64,000 nt of DNA from positions 4,774,001-4,838,000 of the forward strand of contig NZ_CP084058.1 in NCBI RefSeq assembly GCF_020215645.1, in the 5' to 3' direction. The stretch comes from Nonomuraea gerenzanensis. GTDB taxonomy: Bacteria > Actinomycetota > Actinomycetes > Streptosporangiales > Streptosporangiaceae. A model generated the notes under the pieces. The model did not search any database. It was not told the DNA's origin and saw only the letters and a program-made list of their open reading frames with translations. A program made the position numbers and the translations under genes. Positions 41,441-50,181 of this stretch are shown one piece after another (the stretch's first letter is position 1; every line of letters starts with the position of its first letter).

Positions 41441-43567
41441 GTGGAGACGAGCGGATATACCACCGCCGGGGGCATCGGTGTCGAGCGCGAGACACGCGAG
41501 GTGGACGAGGCCGCCCTCGAAGAGATCGTGACCGCCCTGTCGGAGCGGCGCGGTGGCGCCTTCTCCTCCGGCATGGACTACCCGGGCCGCTACAGCCGAT
41601 GGGCGTTCGGCTACGTCGACCCGTGCCTGGAGCTGGTCGCCAAGGGCCGCACCATCTCGGCGACCGCGCTCAACGAGCGGGGCAGGGTCGTGCTGCCCGC
41701 CGTCACCTCCTGCCTGCTGGCCGCGGGCAAGCCGGTCACCGAGCCCACCGCCGACCGCGTGGAGGTGTACGTCGCCGAGTCGGAGGACCTGCTGCCGGAG
41801 GAGATGCGCAGCCGCAGGCCCACCGTGTTCACCGCGATCCGCGAGGTCATCGCCGCGTTCCAGGGCGACGACCCGCACCTCGGCCTCTACGGCGCCTTCG
41901 GCTACGACCTGGCCTTCCAGTTCGAGCCCATCAGGCAGGAGCTCGTCCGCCCCGACGACCAGCGCGACCTGGTGCTGCACCTGCCCGACCGGCTGGTCGT
42001 GATCGACCGGCAGCGGGAGACCAGCTTCGAGTACCGCTACGAGTTCACCGTCGACGGCACCAGCACCCGCGGCCTGGAGCGCACCGGCACCTCCGCCCCG
42101 CCGGTCGTCCCGGCCGAGCTGCCGGCCGACCCGGTCAAGGGCGAGTACGCCAAGGTCGTGGCTGCCGCCAAGGAGAAGTTCAAGCGCGGCGACCTGTTCG
42201 AAGTCGTGCCCGGGCAGGTCTTCCACGCCGCCTGCACCGACCCGTCCGCCTTCTACCGCGGCCTGCGCCACAGCAACCCCGCCCCGTACGAGTTCATCAT
42301 CAGCCTCGGCGAGGGCGAGCACCTGGTCGGCGCCTCACCCGAGATGTACGTCCGCGTCACCGGCGAACGCGTCGAGACCTGCCCCATCTCGGGCACGATC
42401 GCCCGCGGCAGCAACCCGGTCGAGGACGCCGAGGCCATCCGCACCCTCCTGTCCAGCGTGAAGGAGGAGTCGGAGCTGACCATGTGCACCGACGTCGACC
42501 GCAACGACAAGTCGCGCATCTGCGTCCCCGGCAGCGTCAAGGTCATCGGCCGCCGCCAGATCGAGCTGTACTCCCGCCTGATCCACACCGTCGACCACAT
42601 CGAGGGCCGGCTGCGCCCCGAGTTCGACGCCCTCGACGCCTTCCTCACCCACATGTGGGCCGTCACGGTGACCGGCGCGCCCAAGACGTGGGCCATGCAG
42701 TTCATCGAGGACCACGAGGCCACCACCCGCCGCTGGTACGGCGGCGCCATCGGCTTCATCGGCTTCGACGGCTCCATGAACACCGGCCTGACGCTGCGTA
42801 CGGCGCAGATCAAGAACGGCGTGGCGACCGTCAGGGCCGGGGCCACGCTGCTGTTCGACAGCGACCCCGAGGCCGAGGAGCGCGAGACCGAGCTGAAGGC
42901 CAGCGCCCTGCTCGGCGCGCTGGCGGCGGTCAACCAGCCCGAGGCCGTCGAGCGGGTGGAGCTCAGGGAGCAGCCGGGCGAGGGCATGAAGGTGCTGCTC
43001 GTCGACCACGAGGACTCCTTCGTCAACACCCTGGCCGACTACTTCCGCCAGGAGGGCGCCGACGTCGTGACGCTGCGCCACGGCTTCCCGGTCGGCATGC
43101 TCGACGAGATCGCCCCCGACCTGGTGGTGCTCTCGCCGGGGCCCGGCTGGCCGACCGACTTCGGCATCTCCGCCCTGCTCGACCAGGTCTACGCCCGCGA
43201 CCTGCCCGTCTTCGGCGTCTGCCTGGGCCTGCAGGCCATGGTGGAGCACGCGGGCGGCACGCTGGAGCTGCTCGACTACCCCGAGCACGGCAAGCGCGGC
43301 CAGGTCGGCAGGCTCGGCGACAGCGCGCTGCTGGAGGGGCTGCCCGCGGAGTTCACCGCGGCGCGCTACCACTCGCTGCACGCCAAGCGGCCGGGCGTGG
43401 TCGGCTTCACCCCGACCGCGCTGACGCCCGACGGCAACGTCATGGCGATCGAGGACCCGGCGCGGCGGCGCTTCGCCGTGCAGTTCCACCCCGAGTCGAT
43501 TCTGACCCAGGAGGGCGGCGCGGGCGCGAAGATCATCGCGAACGTGCTGCGTCTGTCCCGCAGGTAG
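41441..43567 (+). CDS. trpEG: fused anthranilate synthase (TrpE-TrpG)
   Basis: This 708-aa enzyme makes anthranilate from chorismate and glutamine. Residues 1 to about 505 are the chorismate-binding TrpE part (FEVVPGQVFHAACTDPSAF, ISGTIARGSNPVEDAEAIR, MCTDVDRNDKSRIC). Residues about 520-708 are the glutamine amidotransferase (LLVDHEDSFVNTLADYF, LSPGPGWP, catalytic Cys in FGVCLGLQAMVEHAGG, AVQFHPESI). The GTG at 41441 follows AAAGGGG, better than the in-frame GTG at 41423. The attenuator upstream predicts tryptophan control. Other trp genes are not adjacent; trpF is 17 kb away. Confidence 0.95.
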   Translation: METSGYTTAGGIGVERETREVDEAALEEIVTALSERRGGAFSSGMDYPGRYSRWAFGYVDPCLELVAKGRTISATALNERGRVVLPAVTSCLLAAGKPVTEPTADRVEVYVAESEDLLPEEMRSRRPTVFTAIREVIAAFQGDDPHLGLYGAFGYDLAFQFEPIRQELVRPDDQRDLVLHLPDRLVVIDRQRETSFEYRYEFTVDGTSTRGLERTGTSAPPVVPAELPADPVKGEYAKVVAAAKEKFKRGDLFEVVPGQVFHAACTDPSAFYRGLRHSNPAPYEFIISLGEGEHLVGASPEMYVRVTGERVETCPISGTIARGSNPVEDAEAIRTLLSSVKEESELTMCTDVDRNDKSRICVPGSVKVIGRRQIELYSRLIHTVDHIEGRLRPEFDALDAFLTHMWAVTVTGAPKTWAMQFIEDHEATTRRWYGGAIGFIGFDGSMNTGLTLRTAQIKNGVATVRAGATLLFDSDPEAEERETELKASALLGALAAVNQPEAVERVELREQPGEGMKVLLVDHEDSFVNTLADYFRQEGADVVTLRHGFPVGMLDEIAPDLVVLSPGPGWPTDFGISALLDQVYARDLPVFGVCLGLQAMVEHAGGTLELLDYPEHGKRGQVGRLGDSALLEGLPAEFTAARYHSLHAKRPGVVGFTPTALTPDGNVMAIEDPARRRFAVQFHPESILTQEGGAGAKIIANVLRLSRR

Positions 43568-43600
43568 GTAAAACCCGGGCGGGAGCGTGCGGGGCTCCCC

Positions 43601-43606
43601 TAGAGT
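43601..43606 (+). promoter_or_regulatory. -10 box for leaderless amidohydrolase gene
   Basis: TAGAGT ends 7 nt before the ATG at 43614, with no Shine-Dalgarno between. Confidence 0.5.
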
Positions 43607-43613
43607 TCCCCGC

Positions 43614-44816
43614 ATGCTCCCCGTAGACCTGCCCGGCACGGTGCGTGACGCGCTGCTCGCCCCGCTCGTCGATCACCACTGTCACGGGGTGCGGCGGGAC
43701 GACCTGAGCAGAGCGCAGTTCGAGCTGCTCAGCGGCGAGGGCGGCAGCCCGTCGCCGCCCGGCACCACCCACTTCGACACGCCGTTCGGCGTGGCCGTGC
43801 GCCGCTGGTGCGCGCCGCTGCTCGACCTGGAGCCGCACGCGCCGCCCGCCGTCTACCTGGCCCGCCGCACCGAGCTGGGGGCGGGCGAGGTGAACCGGCG
43901 GCTGCTGGCGGGAGCCGGGGTGGTGGCCTTCCTGGTGGACGCCTCCCCGGACGCCTGCGCCGACACTCACGCCGACACTCACGCCGACAGCCACGCCGGC
44001 TTCGGCGCGGACCTCGACGTGCTGACCGCCGCCGAGATGGGCCGTCACGGCGGCGCCGCCGCCGACGAGCTCGTCCGCATCGAGCGCATCGAGCGGGACG
44101 TGGCCGCCACCGCGGAGCTGGCCGTGGACTACCTGGACAACCTGAGCGACGAGCTGGCCGCCAGGGCCGCCAGGGCCGTCGGGCTCAAGACCGTCATCGG
44201 CGCCCGCTGCGGCCTGGACTTCGACCCGGCCAGGCCCAGCAGGGGAGCGGTGATCGCGGCGGCCAACCGGCGGCTGGCCGACCCCAAACAGCCGCTGACC
44301 GACCACGTCCTGCTGCGCTACCTGCTCTGGAGCGCGGTGGACGTGGCCAGGGAGCGGGGCCTGCCGGTGCAGTTCCACACCGGGTTCGGCGGGCAGGCGG
44401 GCGAGCCGCACCGCGCCGACCCGGCCAGGCTGAGCACGTTCGCCGCGGCGCTGCAACCGCTCGGCGTGCCGGTGATCCTGCTGCACTGCTACCCGTACCA
44501 CCGCCAGGCCGCCCACCTGGCCGGGGTCTTCCCGCACGTGTACGTGGACGTCGGCCTGGCCCTGCCGCACGGCACCGCCGCCGCGGCCCGGATCATGGAC
44601 GAGCTGCTGGAGCTGGCGCCCTTCCACAAGCAGCTGTTCAGCTCCGGCTGCCGCGGCCTGGCCGAGACCGGCTACCTGGGCGCGCTGACCTACCGGCGGG
44701 CGCTGGCCGCCGCGCTGGCGGCCCGGATCTCGGCGGGGGAGTGGAGCACGGCCGACGCGGCCCGCATCGCCCACATGATCGGGTCGGGAAACGCGCGGCG
44801 CGTCTACCGCTTGTGA
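43614..44816 (+). CDS. amidohydrolase 2-family protein (FluG-like TIM barrel)
   Basis: This 400-aa protein has an N-terminal metal site LVDHHCHG (HxH), then LPVQFHTGFGG and VILLHCYPYHRQAAHLAGVFPHVYVDVGL, and a late FSSGCRGLAE, matching amidohydrolases related to the N-terminal domain of FluG. The usual late Asp ligand is not obvious. Near residue 115 is a short repeat (ADTHADTHADSHA, 12-bp units), probably a surface loop. It stands behind trpEG but seems to have its own promoter. Substrate unknown. Confidence 0.83.
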   Translation: MLPVDLPGTVRDALLAPLVDHHCHGVRRDDLSRAQFELLSGEGGSPSPPGTTHFDTPFGVAVRRWCAPLLDLEPHAPPAVYLARRTELGAGEVNRRLLAGAGVVAFLVDASPDACADTHADTHADSHAGFGADLDVLTAAEMGRHGGAAADELVRIERIERDVAATAELAVDYLDNLSDELAARAARAVGLKTVIGARCGLDFDPARPSRGAVIAAANRRLADPKQPLTDHVLLRYLLWSAVDVARERGLPVQFHTGFGGQAGEPHRADPARLSTFAAALQPLGVPVILLHCYPYHRQAAHLAGVFPHVYVDVGLALPHGTAAAARIMDELLELAPFHKQLFSSGCRGLAETGYLGALTYRRALAAALAARISAGEWSTADAARIAHMIGSGNARRVYRL

Positions 44817-44850
44817 ATCCACCGGAATTCACCCTGAAAATGCATCATTC

Positions 44851-44871
44851 CAATTCGAATTGATCGAATTG
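44851..44871. promoter_or_regulatory. AT-rich palindrome upstream of the M4 protease
   Basis: CAATTCGAATTG (44851-44862) is a perfect 12-bp palindrome followed by a further CGAATTG half-site (44865-44871), in an AT-rich island about 75 bp before the M4 protease start. Likely an operator. Confidence 0.45.
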
Positions 44872-44945
44872 TGATTTGTCTCCTTGTCAATGTCCCGGTG
44901 ATGATCGGGAGCGCCAGAAAACCATCGCACACACCTGGAGGTGTC

Positions 44946-47576
44946 GTGTCCTGGCGTCCCATCACTCTTGCCGCCGCGTTATGCGCGGCCTTGTTCTTCC
45001 CCGGTGTGGCAGTGGCGGAGGACCCGCCACCCGAGGTGGAGAGCCGGGCGGGCACCCAGGCCCCCGCCGAGGTGCGCGGCCTGTCCGAGCCCGCCCAGGC
45101 GGGAGACCCCGTCGCGGCGGCCAGGGCGCACCTGGCCGACCCGCGTTACCACCTCGACCCCGCCGAGCTCACCCCGATCCAGACCGTCGTGGACGGCCGG
45201 GACGAGACGGTCAGGTTCGCCCAGCGCCACCGCGGCCTGCCCGTCTTCGGCGCCCACTACCTCGTGCACTTCCGCACCGACGGCGGGCAGCGTGAGGTGG
45301 TCGGCGCGGGCGGCCGCTTCCTCACCGAGCTGAGCGTCGACCCGGCCCCGTCCGTCACCGGCGACACCGCCGCCAGGATCGCCCGCGGCCTGATGGGCCG
45401 CTCCCACGGCGTGACCCGGGACCTGACCGCCAGGACCGGTGAGCTGGTCGTGGTGCCGCGCGGCGCCGGCGTGCTCGCCTGGCACGTCGTGCTCAGCGGG
45501 CGCGCCGCCGGGCGTCCCCTGCTGCTCGACGCGTACGTGGACGCCCGCTCCGGCCGCCCCCTGTTCACCGTGGACCGGCTCCGGTACGAGGGCCCGGTGC
45601 AGGGCAGCGGCCGGACCGCCCACGGCCGTGACGTCACGCTCGAGGCCTACCAGCGCGCCGACGGCGCCTACGAGCTGCGCGACCGCTCCCGCGCGATGTG
45701 GAACGGCACCACCGGCGAGATCCTCACCTACGACGCCCGGGGCGGCGATGTCTTCGACTACCTGGGATCGGGCATCCCGCCCGGCACCGAGCCGGCCCGC
45801 TCGGCGACGCCCGTGTTCGGCCCCGAGCACACCGTGAGCGGCGCCGTGGACGCCCACTGGGGCGCCGGGCAGGTCTACGAGTTCTACCGGGGTCTGGGCC
45901 GAGACGGGCTCGACGGCCAGGGCGGCACCATGTACTCCGTCGTCAACGTCACCATCGAGGGCGAGCCGTTCGCCAACGCCTTCTGGGACGGCACCAAGAT
46001 GGTCTACGGCGGCGGCGGCGAGGAATACCACTCCTTCGCCGCCAGCCTCGACGTCGTCGGCCACGAGATGACCCACGGCGTCATCGAGCACAGCGCGAAC
46101 CTGGTCTACCTCGGCCAGTCGGGCGCGATCAACGAGGGCCTGGCCGACTACTTCGGCAACGCCGTCCAGGTGGACACGCTCGGCATCCCGATGTCCGACC
46201 CCGACGCGAGCCTGCTGGGCGAGGGCCTGTGCAGGACCCTGCCGCCCGCCGAGTGCGCCGGCCGCGACCTCGACGACGCCCGCGTCGCGGGCAAGGACTA
46301 CCTCGGCGTGACCGTCACCTTCGACAACGGCGGCGTGCACCTCAACTCCACCATCTTCTCCGGCGCCCTGTGGGACGTCAGGGAGCAGCTCGGCGGCGAG
46401 AAGGCCGACAAGCTCGCCTACAAGGCGCTGACCGAGTACATGACGCCGCTCGACGACTTCACCGACGGCCGCCGCGCCGTCGAGTCGGCCGCCCGCGCCC
46501 TCGGCTGGTCCGCCCGCGACCGGCTGACGGTCGCGCTGGCGTTCGAGCGGCACGGCATCAGGCCGGGCTGGGAGCGGACCATCCGCACCGACAGCCGCGT
46601 GCTGATCGACAACATCACCGACTTCAACGCCATCCCGGACGTGGCCGGCGACCGCTACGTGGTCTCCAACTCCTCGCCCGACGGCGCCGCCCCGTCCTGG
46701 ATCCTCACCGGACGCCTGCGCGGCGGCAGGCCCGTGACGCTGTCGGAGGGCGACCGGTGGAACTACTACCCGGCGACCGACGGCAGGCAGGCCGTCTGGG
46801 CGTCGTACGACACCGCGGGCACCAGCTTCCAGATCCACGCCCGCCCGCTCGACGCGAGCAGCCCGCCGCGCCTGGTGTACCAGGCACCCGACCTGGTCAC
46901 CGAGCTGGACGTGGCCGGCGACGTCATCGCCTGGCAGATCTTCGAGCAGGCCGGCGGCGAGACGGAGATCTGGATCAAGCGCGGCGACGCCGCGCCGGTC
47001 AAGGTCACCGCGGCGGCCGGCGTCAGCGGGTACCAGCCGTCGCTCAACGGCGGCAAGCTCGCCTACCTGCGTGCCTGGGAGGAGGGCGGCGCCTTCCACA
47101 CCACGCCCGCCGTCTACGACGTGGCGACCGGCACCGAGGTCGTCGTGCCCGAGGTGCCCGGCACCGGCGGCCTGCCCTCGGACAGCGTCCTGCCGGTCAT
47201 GCTCAGCCGGTACGTCGTCTGGACCGTCGACACCAACGCCGACGGCCGCTACGGCATCATGCGCGCCGCCGCCGACGGCACCGGCACGACCCCTGTCGTG
47301 CCCGACGACTCCGACGCGCCGCAGCCCGTCTGGTTCCACGCCAGTGACTCCCGGGTCGCCATCGGGGCGTGGCCGGAGGGCGACACCCTGGAGAACGCCA
47401 CCCTGCCGAAGATCTACCAGGCGCCGCTCACCGGCGGGCCGCTGCAGCGCTACTCCTGCAACAGAGGGCTGCAGGACTACTTCTCCGTCGGCGAGGGCGG
47501 CACGATCGCCTGGCTCGACGGGACCGCGGGCGAGACCGACCTGGTGACCCGCGACAGGGCCGCCGTGCGTTGCTGA
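44946..47576 (+). CDS. secreted M4-family (thermolysin-like) metalloprotease with beta-propeller
   Basis: This 876-aa preproprotein starts at GTG 44946, 4 nt after GGAGG, and has a signal peptide (SWRPITLAAALCAALFFPGVAVAED). An FTP/PepSY propeptide follows (about 60-230). The M4 catalytic domain has the zinc motif His373-Glu-Met-Thr-His377 and the third ligand Glu397 in AINEGLADYFGNAV, 24 residues on, as in thermolysin. The C-terminal about 330 residues are a TolB/WD40-like propeller (DRYVVSNSSPDG, GRQAVWASYDTAG, NGGKLAYLRAW), an uncommon fusion that probably adds substrate or cell-wall binding. Confidence 0.92.
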   Translation: MSWRPITLAAALCAALFFPGVAVAEDPPPEVESRAGTQAPAEVRGLSEPAQAGDPVAAARAHLADPRYHLDPAELTPIQTVVDGRDETVRFAQRHRGLPVFGAHYLVHFRTDGGQREVVGAGGRFLTELSVDPAPSVTGDTAARIARGLMGRSHGVTRDLTARTGELVVVPRGAGVLAWHVVLSGRAAGRPLLLDAYVDARSGRPLFTVDRLRYEGPVQGSGRTAHGRDVTLEAYQRADGAYELRDRSRAMWNGTTGEILTYDARGGDVFDYLGSGIPPGTEPARSATPVFGPEHTVSGAVDAHWGAGQVYEFYRGLGRDGLDGQGGTMYSVVNVTIEGEPFANAFWDGTKMVYGGGGEEYHSFAASLDVVGHEMTHGVIEHSANLVYLGQSGAINEGLADYFGNAVQVDTLGIPMSDPDASLLGEGLCRTLPPAECAGRDLDDARVAGKDYLGVTVTFDNGGVHLNSTIFSGALWDVREQLGGEKADKLAYKALTEYMTPLDDFTDGRRAVESAARALGWSARDRLTVALAFERHGIRPGWERTIRTDSRVLIDNITDFNAIPDVAGDRYVVSNSSPDGAAPSWILTGRLRGGRPVTLSEGDRWNYYPATDGRQAVWASYDTAGTSFQIHARPLDASSPPRLVYQAPDLVTELDVAGDVIAWQIFEQAGGETEIWIKRGDAAPVKVTAAAGVSGYQPSLNGGKLAYLRAWEEGGAFHTTPAVYDVATGTEVVVPEVPGTGGLPSDSVLPVMLSRYVVWTVDTNADGRYGIMRAAADGTGTTPVVPDDSDAPQPVWFHASDSRVAIGAWPEGDTLENATLPKIYQAPLTGGPLQRYSCNRGLQDYFSVGEGGTIAWLDGTAGETDLVTRDRAAVRC

Positions 47577-47607
47577 CGCGAGCCGTACCAGGCCGCTGAC
47601 CTGGGCA

Positions 47608-47645
47608 GGCGCCCGCCGTACCAGGAAGAGGGGGCGGCGGGCGCC
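47608..47645 (+). terminator. hairpin terminator of the M4 protease gene
   Basis: GGCGCCCGCCG (47608-47618) pairs perfectly with CGGCGGGCGCC (47635-47645) across a 16-nt loop, 32 bp beyond the protease stop. Confidence 0.72.
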
Positions 47646-47714
47646 GACTCGCGCGCGGGGCCGCGACCTGGTTTGCTTGGGCCGTCACACTGCCGATCCG
47701 AGCGGGGGCTCCCC

Positions 47715-48497
47715 ATGCGCACAGTCGAACCCGAGGTCTTCATCGTCGCCCGTCCGTCGCTGGACTACGACGAGCTGGCCCGCTACCTGCGCGAGGTCGG
47801 TGGCGAGAGCTGGCTGGAGCGCCTCGACCGAGGCGACCTCGACGCCCAGAACCTCGCCGAGTTCGCCGGCCGGCTCTGCTACCGCTCCTTCGAGCCCGGC
47901 CTCAACCCCAACGTGGTCAGGATCAGGGAGAACCAGGACGACTACCTGCGCAACATCCTGGCCAGCGCGCACGGCTCCGTCCTTGAGCACATCAGCTTCA
48001 GCTTCGTGCTGCACAACGTCAGCCGGGTGCTGACGCACGAGCTGGTGCGGCACCGCCCCGGCGTGGCCATCTCGCAGGAGTCGCTGCGGTTCGTGCGGCT
48101 CGACGAGCTGCCGTTCTGGTTCCCCGAGTGGGCGCAGGCCGACGAGGAGCTGATGAAGCGGGCCACCGCCGTGCTGGAGCAGCTGGAGCAGTTTCAGCTG
48201 TGGATGGCCGGGCATTTCGGGCTCGACGAGGAGGGCGTGCCGTTCTCGGAGAAGAAGCACCGCACCTCGTTCATGCGCAGGTTCGCGCCGGAGGGTCTGG
48301 CGACGGGGCTGGTGTGGACCGCGAACGTGCGCACGCTGCGGCACACGATCGAGGCCCGCACCGCCGCCGGCGCGGAGGAGGAGATCCGCATGCTGTTCCA
48401 GCGCATCGGCGAGCTGATGCGCCAGGAGGCCCCCGCCCTCTTCGGCGACTACGTCGTGGAGGACGGGGCCTGGATCCCCGGCTGGCGCAAGGTCTGA
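47715..48497 (+). CDS. thyX: ThyX-like flavin-dependent thymidylate synthase
   Basis: This 260-aa protein matches the ThyX fold: ENQDDYLRNILASAHGSVLEH, VLTHELVRHRPGVAISQESLRFVRL and MRRFAPEGLATGLVWTANVRTLRHTIEART. The ThyX motif RHRxxSxxxxSxR here reads RHRPGVAISQESLR (112-125): one residue longer, with Ser120 and Ser123. This is a divergent ThyX subgroup, so its enzymatic role is less certain than that of classical ThyX. I start at ATG 47715 (MRTVEPEVFIVARPSLDYDE). Confidence 0.85.
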   Translation: MRTVEPEVFIVARPSLDYDELARYLREVGGESWLERLDRGDLDAQNLAEFAGRLCYRSFEPGLNPNVVRIRENQDDYLRNILASAHGSVLEHISFSFVLHNVSRVLTHELVRHRPGVAISQESLRFVRLDELPFWFPEWAQADEELMKRATAVLEQLEQFQLWMAGHFGLDEEGVPFSEKKHRTSFMRRFAPEGLATGLVWTANVRTLRHTIEARTAAGAEEEIRMLFQRIGELMRQEAPALFGDYVVEDGAWIPGWRKV

Positions 48498-48534
48498 CCA
48501 GACGGTCCGAACGGCCGGGCGGTCGGCCGGGCGA

Positions 48535-48846
48535 TCAGGCGAGCGCGGGGAGCACGTACACCTCGGCGCCCGGCGGCAGCGCGCAGTCGAGCCCGCCGAG
48601 GCCCTGGGCGTTCTCCCCGCACACGATCATGCTGATGTGCCTGCGGATGCGCCCGTACTCGTCGCGCAGCCGCTCCTCCAGCATCGGATGCGTCCGCCGC
48701 AGCATGTCGAGGGCCGAGCCCAGGGTGGGCGGGGAGTCGCGATCGGCGCCGACGGCGAACACCTTGACCTCCGTGCGCCCGCTCACCCACCTGCGCAGCG
48801 TGCTGGGCAGCACGAACACCACCATCGTCACCGGTTTGGAGACCAT
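48535..48846 (-). CDS. MoaD/ThiS-like ubiquitin-fold small protein
   Basis: This 103-aa protein (MVVFVLPSTLRRWVSGRTEVKV, ALDMLRRTHPMLEERLRDEYG, HISMIVCGENA, ALPPGAEVYVLPALA) has the beta-grasp layout of MoaD. True sulfur carriers end in Gly-Gly; this one ends VLPALA, so it cannot be adenylated in the usual way. It follows a BNR-propeller gene by 3 nt on the same strand. The pair recurs in actinobacteria as far as I know; the role is unknown. Confidence 0.75.
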   Translation of the reverse strand: MVSKPVTMVVFVLPSTLRRWVSGRTEVKVFAVGADRDSPPTLGSALDMLRRTHPMLEERLRDEYGRIRRHISMIVCGENAQGLGGLDCALPPGAEVYVLPALA

Positions 48847-48849
48847 GTC

Positions 48850-49929
48850 TCAGAGCACCGCCGCCCGCACGGTCAGCACGTCGGGCAGGTGGGTGGCGAC
48901 CTGCGACCAGGTCTCGCCGTCGTCGCGCGAGCCGTAGACCTCGCCGTCGCGGGTGCCGAAGAACAGCCCCGCCTCCGACGCCGTCATCGCATCGCGCAGC
49001 ACGGTGGCGTGCACCGGCCCCTCGGGCAGCCCCTTGGCGAACGCCTGCCAGGTCCTGCCGCCGTCGTCGCTGCGGTGCGGCTGGTAGCGGTGGCCGACAG
49101 GGGTGCGGTCGATGTCGGCCGTCAGCGGCAGCACGTAGACCGTGTCGGGCAGCCGCGGGTGCACCACGATCGGGAACCCGAAGTCGGACGGCAGCGGCGA
49201 GCCGATGTCGTGCCAGCTCCCGCCGAAGTCGTCGCTGCGGTAGACGCCGAAGTGGTGCTGCAGGTAGAGCCGCTCCGGCCGGGACGGGTGCATGGACACC
49301 TTATGCACGCACTGCCCGTACTCCGGGTACTGCTGGCCCTCCGGCATGAACGGCGCCCGGATGTTCTTGTTGGCCGCCTCCCACGACAGCCCGCCGTCGG
49401 CGGTGCGGTAGAAGCCGGCGGCCGACACCGCGACGGCCATGCGCTCGGGGTCGGTGGGGTGGGTGACGATCGTGTGCAGGCACAGGCCGCCGCCGCCCGG
49501 CTGCCAGTGCTCGCGGTGCGGGTGCTCCCACAGCCCCTCGACGAGCCGGTAGGTGACCCCGCGATCCTCCGAGCGGAACAGCGCGGCGGGCTCCACGCCC
49601 GCCCACACCACGTCCGGCTCGGACGGCGAAGGCGTGAGCTGCCAGACCCTGGTCAGCGTGGCCCCCGTCTTCTCCGGGAAGGCGATCGGGGGCTGCTCGG
49701 CCTCGTGCCAGGTGGCGCCGAGGTCGTCGGAGTACATGACGGACGGGCCGAAGTGGCCGTACTCGATGCCGGCGAGCAGCCGGGGGGTGGTGCCGCGGGT
49801 GTCGATCGCGACCGAGGGGATCGCGACCGTGGAGAACTGGATCGGCTCGACCCTGAAGGGGCCGCCGTCGGTGGAACGGGCGAGGAACAGGCCCTTGCGG
49901 GTGCCGATCGCGACCACTGCGTCACTCAT
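48850..49929 (-). CDS. BNR/sialidase-like beta-propeller protein (cytoplasmic)
   Basis: This 359-aa protein has repeated Asp-box and WD-like blades (GPSVMYSDDLGATWHEAE, ALFRSEDRGVTYRLV, GFYRTADGGLSWEAA, GVYRSDDFGGSWHDIG, PHRSDDGGRTWQAF, GSRDDGETWSQVA), about six or seven blades. It has no signal peptide and lacks an obvious sialidase Arg triad, so it is more likely a binding scaffold than an enzyme. It is the first gene of a pair with the MoaD-like protein. Confidence 0.82.
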   Translation of the reverse strand: MSDAVVAIGTRKGLFLARSTDGGPFRVEPIQFSTVAIPSVAIDTRGTTPRLLAGIEYGHFGPSVMYSDDLGATWHEAEQPPIAFPEKTGATLTRVWQLTPSPSEPDVVWAGVEPAALFRSEDRGVTYRLVEGLWEHPHREHWQPGGGGLCLHTIVTHPTDPERMAVAVSAAGFYRTADGGLSWEAANKNIRAPFMPEGQQYPEYGQCVHKVSMHPSRPERLYLQHHFGVYRSDDFGGSWHDIGSPLPSDFGFPIVVHPRLPDTVYVLPLTADIDRTPVGHRYQPHRSDDGGRTWQAFAKGLPEGPVHATVLRDAMTASEAGLFFGTRDGEVYGSRDDGETWSQVATHLPDVLTVRAAVL

Positions 49930-50130
49930 CGAATCTCCTCACGAGTGGAAACCTTGTCCTGCTGGCGGTAGGGCGGGCGGGGGCGGTGGAGCGCGGACCC
50001 CTTCCTGTCAGGTGCGGCGCCGCCTCGGCGGCGCTCCCGTGGGTGGCTTGCGGCCATCGTGCCACGCGGCACCGACAGTTACCGAGGACTGGGAGATTCC
50101 CCGCGCAAGCAGGGCGGCGACCACGGCGCC

Positions 50131-50174
50131 TTACCTGAGGGGTAATCGAGAGCCTTCCCTGCGGCCGCTACGGT
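50131..50174 (+). promoter_or_regulatory. leaderless promoter and palindrome of the MmyB-type regulator gene
   Basis: TTACC-TGAGG-GGTAA (50131-50145) is a 5-bp-arm palindrome located near the expected -35 zone. TACGGT (50169-50174) is a -10 box ending 7 nt before the ATG at 50182. Autoregulation is likely. Confidence 0.5.
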
Positions 50175-50181
50175 GTCCGGC

